Shown in pieces: positions 10,183 to 18,428 of a stretch of DNA of 64,000 nt. The stretch lies in NCBI GenBank assembly GCA_018241995.1, contig JAFECT010000007.1, positions 88,501 to 152,500 on the forward strand. The letters run 5' to 3'. Below the pieces are notes generated by a model that searched no databases, was not told the DNA's origin, and was given only the letters and a program-made list of their open reading frames with translations. Within the stretch, counting starts at the first letter, position 1. Each line of letters opens with the position of its first letter. Origin of the DNA: Pseudomonadota bacterium (GTDB taxonomy: Bacteria > Pseudomonadota > Alphaproteobacteria > Caulobacterales > Caulobacteraceae). Both the position numbers and the translations under genes were made by a program.

Positions 10183-10604
10183 GCCATCCCGTCACCATCG
10201 TCATGATCGAGGACGATCCCGGCCACGCCAAGCTGATCGAGAAGAACATCCGCCGGGCGAACATCAACAACGAGATCGTCCATTTCACCGACGGCAGCTC
10301 GGCGGTGGATCACCTGATGTCGGACGCGGTGCGCGCCAACGGGCCGCTCCTGGTGCTGCTGGACCTCAACCTGCCGGACATGCAGGGCACCGACATCCTG
10401 GCCCGCATCAAATCGAGCGAGCACCTGAAGCGCGCGCCGGTGATCGTCCTGACCACCACCGATGACAAGGTCGAGATCCAGCGCTGCTACGACCTGGGCT
10501 GCAACGTCTACATCACCAAACCGGTCGACTACGAAGGCTTCGCCCAGGCCATCCGCCAGCTCGGCCTGTTCCTGTCGGTGATCCAGGTGCCCGAAGCCGA
10601 GTGA
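10179..10604 (+). CDS. single-domain response regulator, Rcp1/CheY-like
   Basis: 141 aa receiver domain with no output domain. The acidic pocket ([10 protein letters not shown]), phospho-acceptor D62 in [11 protein letters not shown], the conserved Thr (VLTTTDD) and Lys (YITKPVDY) are all present. It is translationally coupled to the upstream CHASE3 kinase. The likely role is phosphotransfer or protein interaction rather than transcription control, probably passing the signal to the hybrid kinase 10 nt downstream. Confidence 0.93.
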   Translation: MSHPVTIVMIEDDPGHAKLIEKNIRRANINNEIVHFTDGSSAVDHLMSDAVRANGPLLVLLDLNLPDMQGTDILARIKSSEHLKRAPVIVLTTTDDKVEIQRCYDLGCNVYITKPVDYEGFAQAIRQLGLFLSVIQVPEAE

Positions 10605-10614
10605 GCAGGGCCGA

Positions 10615-11658
10615 ATGAGCCACGACGCCCCGGAAAAACCCCGCCTGCTCTACGTCGACGACGACGCTGCGCTCGCGCGCCTGGTCCAGAAGGACCTGAG
10701 CCGGCGCGGCTACGAGGTCGTGTGCGCCGAGGACGGCGACGCGGGCCTGGCGCGACTGCGCGCGGAGCGCTTCGATGTGGTCGCGCTCGACCACTTCATG
10801 CCGGGCCGCGAGGGGCTGGACGTGCTGGAAGAGATCATGACCCTGCCGGCTCCGCCGCCGGTCGTCTATGTGACCGGCGCTCAGGACGGGCGACTGGCGG
10901 TGACGGCGCTCAAGGCCGGCGCTGCGGACTATGTGATCAAGGACGTGGGCGAGGATTTCCTGGCTCTGCTGCGCGCGGCGCTGGACGATGCCGTCGAGCT
11001 CGGGGCGCTGCGGCGCCAGAAGGAGCAGGCGGACGCCGAGCTGCGCGCTTCACGCGATCGCGCCGAGGCGCTGCTGCGCGAGGTCAACCATCGCATCGGC
11101 AACTCGCTGCAGCTGGTCTCCAGCTTCATCGCGATGCAGACCCGGGCGCTGAAGGAGGAGAGCGCGCGCCAGGCGCTGCGCGAGACCCAGGCGCGCATAG
11201 AGGCCGTCGCCCATATCCATCGCCGGCTTTACACCTCCGACGACGTGACCAGCGTGGAGCTGAAGGACTATTTCGCGGGCTTGGTGGAGGAGCTGAGCGA
11301 CTCCATCGCAAGGGAGGAGGGCGCGCCGACCATCGCGCTCCACGCCGAACCGCTGAGGGCGCCGACCGACCGAGCGGTCTCGCTGGGCGTGATCGTGGCC
11401 GAACTGGTCACCAATGCGGTCAAGTACGCCTATCCGCACGGCAAGGGCGGGGAAATCCGCGTGCGGCTGACCGCCGAGGGCGAGCGCGCCGGCGTGCTGG
11501 TGGTCGAGGATGACGGGCAGGGCCTGGGCGACGGCGCGCCAAAGGGCACGGGCCTGGGCCAACGGATTATCGGCGCCATGGCCTCGAACCTGCGCTCGGC
11601 AGTCACCTACGAGAACGGTCGCCAGGGCGTGCGGGCGAAGCTGGCGTTCGAGTTCTGA
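10615..11658 (+). CDS. receiver-HisKA_2 hybrid histidine kinase
   Basis: 347 aa, no membrane segments. An N-terminal receiver (residues 8-120) has phospho-acceptor D59 in [11 protein letters not shown] short coiled coil follows, then a HisKA_2 dimerisation domain with phospho-acceptor H159 in [15 protein letters not shown], and a HATPase_c domain ([23 protein letters not shown]). This is the soluble hybrid form that usually works downstream of another kinase. It is third in the operon after the CHASE3 kinase and the receiver. Kinases of this class often feed the alphaproteobacterial general stress pathway, but that is only a possibility here. Confidence 0.92.
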   Translation: MSHDAPEKPRLLYVDDDAALARLVQKDLSRRGYEVVCAEDGDAGLARLRAERFDVVALDHFMPGREGLDVLEEIMTLPAPPPVVYVTGAQDGRLAVTALKAGAADYVIKDVGEDFLALLRAALDDAVELGALRRQKEQADAELRASRDRAEALLREVNHRIGNSLQLVSSFIAMQTRALKEESARQALRETQARIEAVAHIHRRLYTSDDVTSVELKDYFAGLVEELSDSIAREEGAPTIALHAEPLRAPTDRAVSLGVIVAELVTNAVKYAYPHGKGGEIRVRLTAEGERAGVLVVEDDGQGLGDGAPKGTGLGQRIIGAMASNLRSAVTYENGRQGVRAKLAFEF

Positions 11659-11731
11659 AGTAACGCCGACCTGTCGAAAAGGGCGTCGAAAGGGAACGAA
11701 GCCGCCCGCCGGAATCTGCTAAGCCTGCTCA

Positions 11732-12505
11732 ATGCCCACCTGGGACCCCTCGCAGTACGAGCGATACAAGGCCTATCGCGACCGCCCCGCACTGGACCTG
11801 CTGATCCAGGTTCCGGAGGGCCTTGAGCCGCGCGAGATCTGGGACCTGGGCTGCGGCACGGGCGAGCATGCGGCGTTGCTGAAGCGGCGCCATCCGGAGG
11901 CGGTGGTGCACGGCCTGGACTCCAGCACCGACATGTTGGCCCGCGCGCGCCAGAGGCCGGAAGACATCGACTGGGTGTCGGCCGACGTGGCGGACTGGGC
12001 GCCGGACCGGCCGGTCGACCTGATCTTCTCCAATGCGGCGCTGCACTGGTTGGGCGACCACGAGCGACTGTTCCCGCGCTTGGCGGAGCGGCTGTCGAGC
12101 GGGGGGATCTTGGCCTGCCAGATGCCGGTGTCCTGGCGGGCGCCGCAGCACACGCTGCTGCGCGAGACGGCGGCCCACGGGCCGTGGGCGGACGCCCTGG
12201 CCGGGATCGACGGGGTCAAGCCGCTGCTGGAGCCTGAAGGCTACTACGACGCCCTCGCGCCGCTCTGCGCCGACGTGGACCTGTGGACCACCACCTATCT
12301 GCACGTGCTGGACGGCGAGGACCCGGTGGTGGAGTGGATGAAGGGCTCGGGCCTCAGGCCCTATCTCGACGCGGTCAGCCCCGAGATGCAGGCGCCTTTC
12401 CTCGATGCTTACCGGCGGCGGTTGGCTTCGGCTTTCCCCCGACGAGCCGACGGATCGACGCTCTTGCCTTTTGAGCGCCTATTTGTGGTGGCGCGTCGAG
12501 CTTGA
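11732..12505 (+). CDS. tam: trans-aconitate 2-methyltransferase
   Basis: 257 aa class I SAM-dependent methyltransferase that methylates trans-aconitate, a spontaneous inhibitor of the TCA enzyme aconitase. SAM motif I is DLGCGTGEH at 38-46, and the family's SNAALHWLGDHERLFPRL and CQMPVSWRAPQH segments follow. The C-terminal LLPFERLFVVARR is characteristic, so the true end of the gene is at 12505. It therefore overlaps the 3' end of the convergent patatin gene by 131 nt on the opposite strand. Confidence 0.92.
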   Translation: MPTWDPSQYERYKAYRDRPALDLLIQVPEGLEPREIWDLGCGTGEHAALLKRRHPEAVVHGLDSSTDMLARARQRPEDIDWVSADVADWAPDRPVDLIFSNAALHWLGDHERLFPRLAERLSSGGILACQMPVSWRAPQHTLLRETAAHGPWADALAGIDGVKPLLEPEGYYDALAPLCADVDLWTTTYLHVLDGEDPVVEWMKGSGLRPYLDAVSPEMQAPFLDAYRRRLASAFPRRADGSTLLPFERLFVVARRA

Positions 12506-14258
12506 GCGCCTCGACCACGGAGGCGTGCAGGGCCTGCTGCTTGCGCTTGCGCAGGGTCGGCACCGGGCCATCGAGCTTCGACAGGGCCTCCATGGCCGCC
12601 TTGTGGCCGTTCTCCACCGCCCGGTCATAGGCCTTCCAGTCGCGGATCTCGACGCCGTCGGGATTGGGGATGATCAGCACGTCGGTGGCCCGGCGCGCCT
12701 CCATCAGATCGGCCTTGGTGCTGAGCGTGGCCGAGCGGATCATGATCGAGACGATCGGCGGACCCTGGCGCCAGGCGCCGCTCAAGAGCCACATCCACCA
12801 GGACTTGGGGTTCTCCAGCACCTTGGGGTCGACGCCGCGGGCGCGCGAGACGTCCACGCCCACGACCGGCCCCATGTGCCAAGCCCGCATCAGGTCGACC
12901 GGGAAGTTGCGCATCACCGCGCCGTCGACCAGCACCGCGCCGCCCTCCACCACCGGCGGCAGGACCCCGGGGATCGAGATCGAGGCCCGAAGCGCCTTCC
13001 TCAGCATCCCGCGCTTGTGCACCACATAGCCGCCCGAGGTGATGTTGGACGAGACGCAGTAGTAGGGTAGCCAGAGATCCTCGATCTCGGTGTCGCCGAA
13101 GTGCTCCTTCAGCCGCTCGTCGACCTTCTTGCCCTTGACCAGGGCGATGATCGGAATGGCCAGGTCGTCGACCGGGCTCGAGTCGACGAAGGCCTTGCGA
13201 ATCCGGGCGTCCATCTCATCCATGCCCCAGCCGATGGCCAGGCCGCCGGCGACCACGCCGCCCATGGAGGAGCCGCCCAGGAAGTCGATGGGTGTGCCGG
13301 TCTCGACCAGGGCCTTGATCGCGCCGATGTGGGCGTAGGCGCGCGCGCCGCCGCCGGACAGCACCAGCCCCACCGAGGTGCCGGTCAGGACGCGGGCGAT
13401 GCGGGCCGCGTCGCGCCGATCGGCGCCGCGCACATGGAACCAGCGGGCCGGCGCCACCGCATCCAGCCATCGTCCGGTGCCGGTCGGACGGGTGGTCGAG
13501 GGCTTATGGATCAGGATCAGGTCGACCAGGCGATGGCTGTCGAAGGCGTCCCCCTGCCACGGCCGCGCCGCCGTCGGGTCCTCGCCGCCGCGTCCGACCA
13601 GGAACAGCCGGTCCACCTGCCGCGCGCAGAGATGCGCCCAGGCCGTCTCGTCCGCCTCGGCGACGTAGAGCACGTAGTCGTGGCTCTCCTCGATGCTCGA
13701 GAACCATTCAGTCGCCGACTTCAGGGCGCGCGAGGTGACGACCTTGGCCGAGTGGCCCTGGGCGGCGATCTCGGCTTCCAAGAGGGTCACGAAGGGCAGG
13801 ATCGGCCGCTCCGACAGGCTGATGAAGCCGAACACGGTGGGCTCGGCCACGGAGCCGGCCACCTGGCGCGCGCGCAGGATCATCAGCCGCGCCAGCTCGG
13901 TCATCAGCTGCGGATTGTCCGCCGCCGCGGCGAAGAAGGCCTCGCGCGGCAGGGCCACGATCTCGGAGTCGCGCAGCGCCGTGACGGTGGCGGTATGCGG
14001 CGTGCCCGCGATCAGCGACATCTCGCCGGCCGGCTCGCCCGGCTTGATCACCCCCAGGAAGTGCGGCTCCTGCCCCTCCTCGTGCTTGAACACGCCGAGG
14101 CGGCCGCTGCGCAGCAGATAAAGGGTGTCGGCCGCATCGCCGGCCGCATAGAGGCGCACCCCGCCGGGCAGGGTGAACCAGCTCGCTGCGCCGGGGCTCT
14201 CCTCGAAAAGGCGGGCGAGGGCCTTCTCCAGCGGCGATGGGGGAGTGGAGCGCGCCAT
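12375..14258 (-). CDS. cyclic-nucleotide-binding patatin-like phospholipase
   Basis: 627 aa. An N-terminal cNMP-binding/CRP-like domain (about 25-135, with GEPAGEMSLIAGTPHTATV) and a linker precede a patatin hydrolase domain. Oxyanion loop SGGGARAYAH is at 301-310, nucleophile S331 in GGSSMGG, and the Asp of the dyad D445 in VDGAVMRNFP. This resembles NTE/RssA-type lysophospholipases, cytosolic or membrane-associated. The last 44 residues are basic and low-complexity (KPTAAGKHRGKAPASRG) and are encoded antisense to the tam 3' end. That tail may be a recent extension after loss of an earlier stop. Confidence 0.92.
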   Translation of the reverse strand: MARSTPPSPLEKALARLFEESPGAASWFTLPGGVRLYAAGDAADTLYLLRSGRLGVFKHEEGQEPHFLGVIKPGEPAGEMSLIAGTPHTATVTALRDSEIVALPREAFFAAAADNPQLMTELARLMILRARQVAGSVAEPTVFGFISLSERPILPFVTLLEAEIAAQGHSAKVVTSRALKSATEWFSSIEESHDYVLYVAEADETAWAHLCARQVDRLFLVGRGGEDPTAARPWQGDAFDSHRLVDLILIHKPSTTRPTGTGRWLDAVAPARWFHVRGADRRDAARIARVLTGTSVGLVLSGGGARAYAHIGAIKALVETGTPIDFLGGSSMGGVVAGGLAIGWGMDEMDARIRKAFVDSSPVDDLAIPIIALVKGKKVDERLKEHFGDTEIEDLWLPYYCVSSNITSGGYVVHKRGMLRKALRASISIPGVLPPVVEGGAVLVDGAVMRNFPVDLMRAWHMGPVVGVDVSRARGVDPKVLENPKSWWMWLLSGAWRQGPPIVSIMIRSATLSTKADLMEARRATDVLIIPNPDGVEIRDWKAYDRAVENGHKAAMEALSKLDGPVPTLRKRKQQALHASVVEALKLDAPPQIGAQKARASIRRLVGGKPKPTAAGKHRGKAPASRG

Positions 14259-14317
14259 GGGGCGAGCTTAGAGGCGAATCTGTCCCGACGGAAAAGCCCC
14301 CGTCGGACCCGGAGGGC

Positions 14318-14830
14318 CTACTTCTTCACCCAGCGGTCCGGATGGTCGACGATCTCGCGGCTGAACAGCATGGCCTCGCGCATGGAGTCGGTGGTCATGT
14401 CGATCTGCAGCTTCTCGCGCCGGCACAGGAACCGCTCGCCCGCGTCGGCTAGGGTGTCCTCGAACACGTGGCGATAGGCGTTGTCGGCGGCGTAGGGGCG
14501 CAGCTTCTCGCCCTTGCCGCTGTAGTAGGCGCCCTCGGTGAACTTGAACATGTGCTCGCCGCAGTCGAACACCGCATAGACCAGCTTGTAGGCGGCCGGG
14601 TCCGAGCCCTTGGGCGCATCCTTGTCGGGGCCGACCATCAAGAGCCAGCTCTCCGCGGTCTTGCCGTCCTTGCTGCGCTTCAGCTGCGTCAGGTCGACGT
14701 GCATGACGTTGTCGCCGCGCTCGGAGAAGCCGATGACGCGGAAGTGGTCCTGCGCCAGGTCGCGGGCGAAAGCGGGAGCAGCTGCGGCCAGGACGCCCGT
14801 GACGGCGGCGGCGAGTACGAGACGGCGCAT
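14318..14830 (-). CDS. exported protein of unknown function
   Basis: 170 aa with a clear signal peptide (MRRLVLAAAVTGVLAAAAPAFA, cleavage before RDLAQDHF). The mature protein carries two cysteines (AVFDCGEHMFKF, ERFLCRREKL), which may form a disulfide. I see resemblance in size and layout to small periplasmic surface-adhesin-E-like domains, but not enough to assign a family. It is 59 nt from the patatin gene on the same strand and may share its transcript. Confidence 0.8.
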   Translation of the reverse strand: MRRLVLAAAVTGVLAAAAPAFARDLAQDHFRVIGFSERGDNVMHVDLTQLKRSKDGKTAESWLLMVGPDKDAPKGSDPAAYKLVYAVFDCGEHMFKFTEGAYYSGKGEKLRPYAADNAYRHVFEDTLADAGERFLCRREKLQIDMTTDSMREAMLFSREIVDHPDRWVKK

Positions 14831-14906
14831 GCGGTTCTCCAGCTTCGCCCGATCAGGCGCGCGAGCTTAGCGCAGAACGCCGGTCTCTGTCAGTCCGTGG
14901 CGCCCG

Positions 14907-15143
14907 CTACTGCGACCGGTCGCGTTCCGGGTGCGGCGAAGGGGGGTGTTGCGGCGCAGGGGCCTCGCCCGAGGCGCGTCGCTCGATCTCGACCAGCTCA
15001 CGCCAGGCGCGGCCGAGCATGGCCAAGCCGGGCGCCAAGGCGTCCCGCAGGGCGACGGTGAGCTTGGCGAACGCCGACTGAGACGCGTCGGCCGCTCTTG
15101 GCGGCTGCGCGGGGCGGCGCGGGCCGTCAGGCGATACTGTCAT
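14907..15143 (-). CDS. small hypothetical protein
   Basis: 78 aa. The ATG at 15143 is preceded by GGAGGG at good spacing, the main support for a real gene. The middle (about 22-58, FAKLTVALRDALAPGLAMLG) could form one amphipathic or membrane-proximal helix. Both ends are Pro/Arg-rich and probably disordered. No family was recognised, and a GC-rich chance frame cannot be excluded. Confidence 0.45.
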   Translation of the reverse strand: MTVSPDGPRRPAQPPRAADASQSAFAKLTVALRDALAPGLAMLGRAWRELVEIERRASGEAPAPQHPPSPHPERDRSQ

Positions 15144-15299
15144 GGCCCCTCCAAGGGCGTAAGCGAACTGGATGTGTCGGCAAGCGGCGACATGGCCGCG
15201 GGTTTCGCCGGAACAGGCCCCGGCGTCCCCACGCCGGGCGGCGGAAACCAGAATTTCCGTTCCCCGCCCGACCCTTGCCGGGAGAAACTTGCCGTAACG

Positions 15300-17387
15300 T
15301 TAACGTGCGAGATGGTCCTGCAGGAAGGCCGACTCCTCGCGCCACAGGCGCACCCAGGCCGAATGGCGCACGAAGCTGTGCGCCTCGCCGGGCAGGAGCA
15401 CGGTCTTCACCTCCACCCCGCGGTCGCGCAGGCGCCGGGCCAGGTCGACCGTCTCCTCGACATCGACGTTCTGGTCGCCCTCGCCATGGAACAGCAGAAC
15501 CGGCGAGCGCCAGCCGTCGACGGCGCCGAGCGGGGAGGCGGCCAGGGCCTGGACCCTGTCCTTGGGGTCGACGCCGAAGAAGCGGCTGGGGTTCAAGTGG
15601 AAAGGCCGCGCCGAGGGCCAGCTCCAATCGAACACCCCGTGAATGGCCACCCCGGCCTTGAACAGGTCGGAGTTGCGGGCCAGGGCCTGGCCGGTCAGAA
15701 GGCCCCCGTACGAGCCGCCCCAGATGCCGACACGCTTGGGATCGACCTCGGGTCGGGACGCCAGGAAGCGTTCGCCGGCGACCACGTCCTGGTACTCGCT
15801 GGCGCCGCGCCAGCCGCGCCCCTCCGCCTCGCGCCAGGCGCGGCCATAGCCTACGCCCGAGCGGTAGTTCACGCTCAGCACCACGAAGCCGAGTTCGGCG
15901 AAGCGGCGGTTCGCGGCGTAGTCGTTGGCGTAGTAGTCCATGTAGTGGAAGGCCGGGAACATCTGCCGCTGCGGCCCGCCGTGGACGTAGACCAGGGCGG
16001 GGTGCGGACCCGGCGTCGAGGGCTCGAACAGCTGGCCCGAGACGGTCTGGCCGTCGGCGGCCTTGAAGGTCACGGCCTTGGGCGCGGGCGCCGTGAACCG
16101 CGGGGTCCAGCCGTAGTCCTGGGGCTTTTCCGCCATCACCAGCCTGCGAGACTTCAGGTCCATGACCCGCAACAGGGGCGGGCTGTCGGCCGTGCCGCCG
16201 ACATAGGCCAGGTAGCGGCCGCCCGAGGCGCGGGCATTGGCGGCGACGAGGTCGGAGCCCAGCGGCAGGTCGGCGGCCTTGCCGGTCACCGCGTCCACCA
16301 CCGAGAGCTGGCGGGTCTGAATGTCGCGGCAGTTGCTCAGCACCATCAGTTCGGCGCCCACGCCCGGCTCGCTCTCGGCCGCTTCGCAGCCGCCGGGCGT
16401 GAGGGGCGTCGCCGGCCCACCGGCCGCGGCGACGGCGTAGAGCCTGGCCCAGCCGTCCGCCTCGCTCAGGAAGGCCACGCGTCCATCGCCGATCCAGCGC
16501 ACCGCCTGGTCGGCGTCCTCCAGGCCCGGCAGCTGACTGCGCTCCGCGCTGCGATAGAGTTCGCGCCGCGCGCCGTCCGCCAGATCGACGGCCTCGACGG
16601 CGACGGGTTCGCTTTCGGTCTGGTCGTAGGTGACGCCGTGCAGCCGGCCGGGGAAGCGCACGAAGGCGACATGGCGCTGGTCGGGCGAAAGCACCGGCGA
16701 GGCGATCCGGTCCGTGCCGGTCGCCAGCCACTCGACCCGGTCCGCGCCCAGGCGATAACGGCCGAGGAAGCTGTAGCCGCCCTTGTCCTCGGTGAAGAGC
16801 AGCGACTGTCCGTCCTCGAACCAGGTCACGTCGCCCCAGCGCGCGCCGCCCTTGGCCGCGACCCTGTCTTCGACCGCCGCGCCCGGTTCGTAGATGCGCA
16901 GGTCCTCGCCGTGGCGATAGAGCAGGCGCGCGCCGTCGGGTGAGAAGATCGCGCCGACGCCGGGACCTATGCGCTTGCCTTCACCGGGCGCCGAGGTGTC
17001 GAGCAGCCACAGGGTCGGCTTGGGCGCCTCGATCAGGCCGGCCGGGTTGTAGGCGTGCTCGCCGCCGTAGGCCCCGCCGGTCATAAAGGCGATGCGCTTG
17101 CCGTCCGGCGACAGCTCGACCGCGGTGATCAGCTGGCCGTCCACGTCGGAGCGCCCGGTCAGGCGCACCGGCTTGAAGTCGGGGCCGCGGGCGAACATCA
17201 CGAAGCTCATCTCGCCCTGGCGCACCAGCCAGGCGTAGGCGTCGGCGCGCTTCGCGCCGGAGACCTGGGTCGCCAGGGGGAATTCCATGAAGGCCGGCGG
17301 CGCGTCCGTCGAAGCAGGAGGCGCCGCGCTCGCGCCTGTCGTCGCCAACGCCATCGCGGCCGTCGCCGCCAAGACCAAGCCCCGCAT
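15300..17387 (-). CDS. S9 family (prolyl oligopeptidase-type) serine peptidase
   Basis: 695 aa with a signal peptide (MRGLVLAATAAMALATTGASA), so periplasmic or secreted. The N-terminal two thirds form a beta-propeller with WD40/PD40-like strands (SPDGKRIAFMTGG, FSPDGARLLYRHG, SPDQRHVAF). The C-terminal alpha/beta-hydrolase holds S559 in WGGSYGGLLTG, D638 in HGEGDQNVDV and H670 in EAHSFVRH, a complete triad in the expected order. The likely role is peptide degradation of dipeptidyl- or acylaminoacyl-peptidase type. It is divergent from the ABC transporter operon. Confidence 0.93.
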   Translation of the reverse strand: MRGLVLAATAAMALATTGASAAPPASTDAPPAFMEFPLATQVSGAKRADAYAWLVRQGEMSFVMFARGPDFKPVRLTGRSDVDGQLITAVELSPDGKRIAFMTGGAYGGEHAYNPAGLIEAPKPTLWLLDTSAPGEGKRIGPGVGAIFSPDGARLLYRHGEDLRIYEPGAAVEDRVAAKGGARWGDVTWFEDGQSLLFTEDKGGYSFLGRYRLGADRVEWLATGTDRIASPVLSPDQRHVAFVRFPGRLHGVTYDQTESEPVAVEAVDLADGARRELYRSAERSQLPGLEDADQAVRWIGDGRVAFLSEADGWARLYAVAAAGGPATPLTPGGCEAAESEPGVGAELMVLSNCRDIQTRQLSVVDAVTGKAADLPLGSDLVAANARASGGRYLAYVGGTADSPPLLRVMDLKSRRLVMAEKPQDYGWTPRFTAPAPKAVTFKAADGQTVSGQLFEPSTPGPHPALVYVHGGPQRQMFPAFHYMDYYANDYAANRRFAELGFVVLSVNYRSGVGYGRAWREAEGRGWRGASEYQDVVAGERFLASRPEVDPKRVGIWGGSYGGLLTGQALARNSDLFKAGVAIHGVFDWSWPSARPFHLNPSRFFGVDPKDRVQALAASPLGAVDGWRSPVLLFHGEGDQNVDVEETVDLARRLRDRGVEVKTVLLPGEAHSFVRHSAWVRLWREESAFLQDHLAR

Positions 17388-17530
17388 CGTCCATCCCCCC
17401 GACCGTCGCGATGGGGCGACAGTGTCACGCGATCCCGCACGGCGGAAGGCTTTGCGATGATGACAGTTACTTCACTTGCCCCGGCGCGCAGGCTTTGCGA
17501 GCCTCCACGCTCACGCTGGGGAAATAGCGC

Positions 17531-18418
17531 ATGCTGGTCGTCGAGAAGCTCACGCACGTCTATCCGAACGGGACGAAGGCGCTCGATAATGTGAGCCTGA
17601 TGGTGCCCAAGGGCATGTACGGCCTGTTGGGGCCGAACGGGGCGGGCAAGTCCACCCTGATGCGCTCCATCGCCACCCTGCAGACACCCACCGCAGGCTC
17701 GATTCGCTTCGGTGACACCGGCGAGATCGACGTCATCGCCGAGCCTGAAAAGTTGCGGCGCACCCTGGGCTATCTGCCGCAAGACTTCGGCGTCTATCCG
17801 CGGGTGTCGGCCTACGACATGCTCGACCACATGGCGGTGCTGAAGGGCATCGGCAACGGCCGTGAGCGCAAGGAGACGGTCGAGCAACTGCTCAACCAGA
17901 CCAACCTGTGGGGCGTGCGCAAGAAGGCCCTGGCGGGCTTCTCCGGCGGCATGCGCCAGCGCTTCGGCATCGCCCAGGCCCTGATCGGCGACCCACAGCT
18001 GATCATTGTCGACGAGCCCACCGCGGGCCTCGACCCGGAAGAACGCAACCGCTTCCTGAACCTGCTGGCCGAGATCGGCGAGAACGTCGTGGTGATCCTG
18101 TCCACCCACATCGTCGAGGACGTGGCGGACCTCTGCCCGCAGATGGCGATCATGGACGGGGGCTCGATCAAGCTCGAGGGCTCGCCTGCCGACCTGATGG
18201 CGGCGCTGAAGGGCCGGGTGTGGCGCAAGACCATCGCCAAGACCGACCTGGACGCCTATCGCCAGAAGCATCGCGTGATCTCCACGCGCCTGTTCGCCGG
18301 CAATACGGTGATCCACGTGCTGTCCGACAACGACCCCGGCGACGGGTTCGAACCGGTCCCGGGCGGGCTGGAAGACGTGTATTTCTCAACGCTCGCCGCT
18401 TCGCGCGCCGCGGCCTGA
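17531..18418 (+). CDS. ABC transporter ATP-binding protein
   Basis: 295 aa. Walker A GPNGAGKST at 34-42, Q-loop YLPQDFG, signature FSGGMRQR from 137, Walker B LIIVDEPTAGLDP and H-loop STHIVEDV. This is the single-NBD type that pairs with ABC-2-like permeases. The gene ends 10 nt before the permease-peptidase fusion, which is certainly its partner. An ABC-2-type exporter or membrane-protein handling complex is the likely assembly. Confidence 0.95.
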   Translation: MLVVEKLTHVYPNGTKALDNVSLMVPKGMYGLLGPNGAGKSTLMRSIATLQTPTAGSIRFGDTGEIDVIAEPEKLRRTLGYLPQDFGVYPRVSAYDMLDHMAVLKGIGNGRERKETVEQLLNQTNLWGVRKKALAGFSGGMRQRFGIAQALIGDPQLIIVDEPTAGLDPEERNRFLNLLAEIGENVVVILSTHIVEDVADLCPQMAIMDGGSIKLEGSPADLMAALKGRVWRKTIAKTDLDAYRQKHRVISTRLFAGNTVIHVLSDNDPGDGFEPVPGGLEDVYFSTLAASRAAA

Positions 18419-18428
18419 GGAGCAAGCG

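Noticed and set aside
15127..16731. 534-codon minus-strand frame within the S9 peptidase
   Set aside because: Another frame of the same strand encodes the complete catalytic triad.
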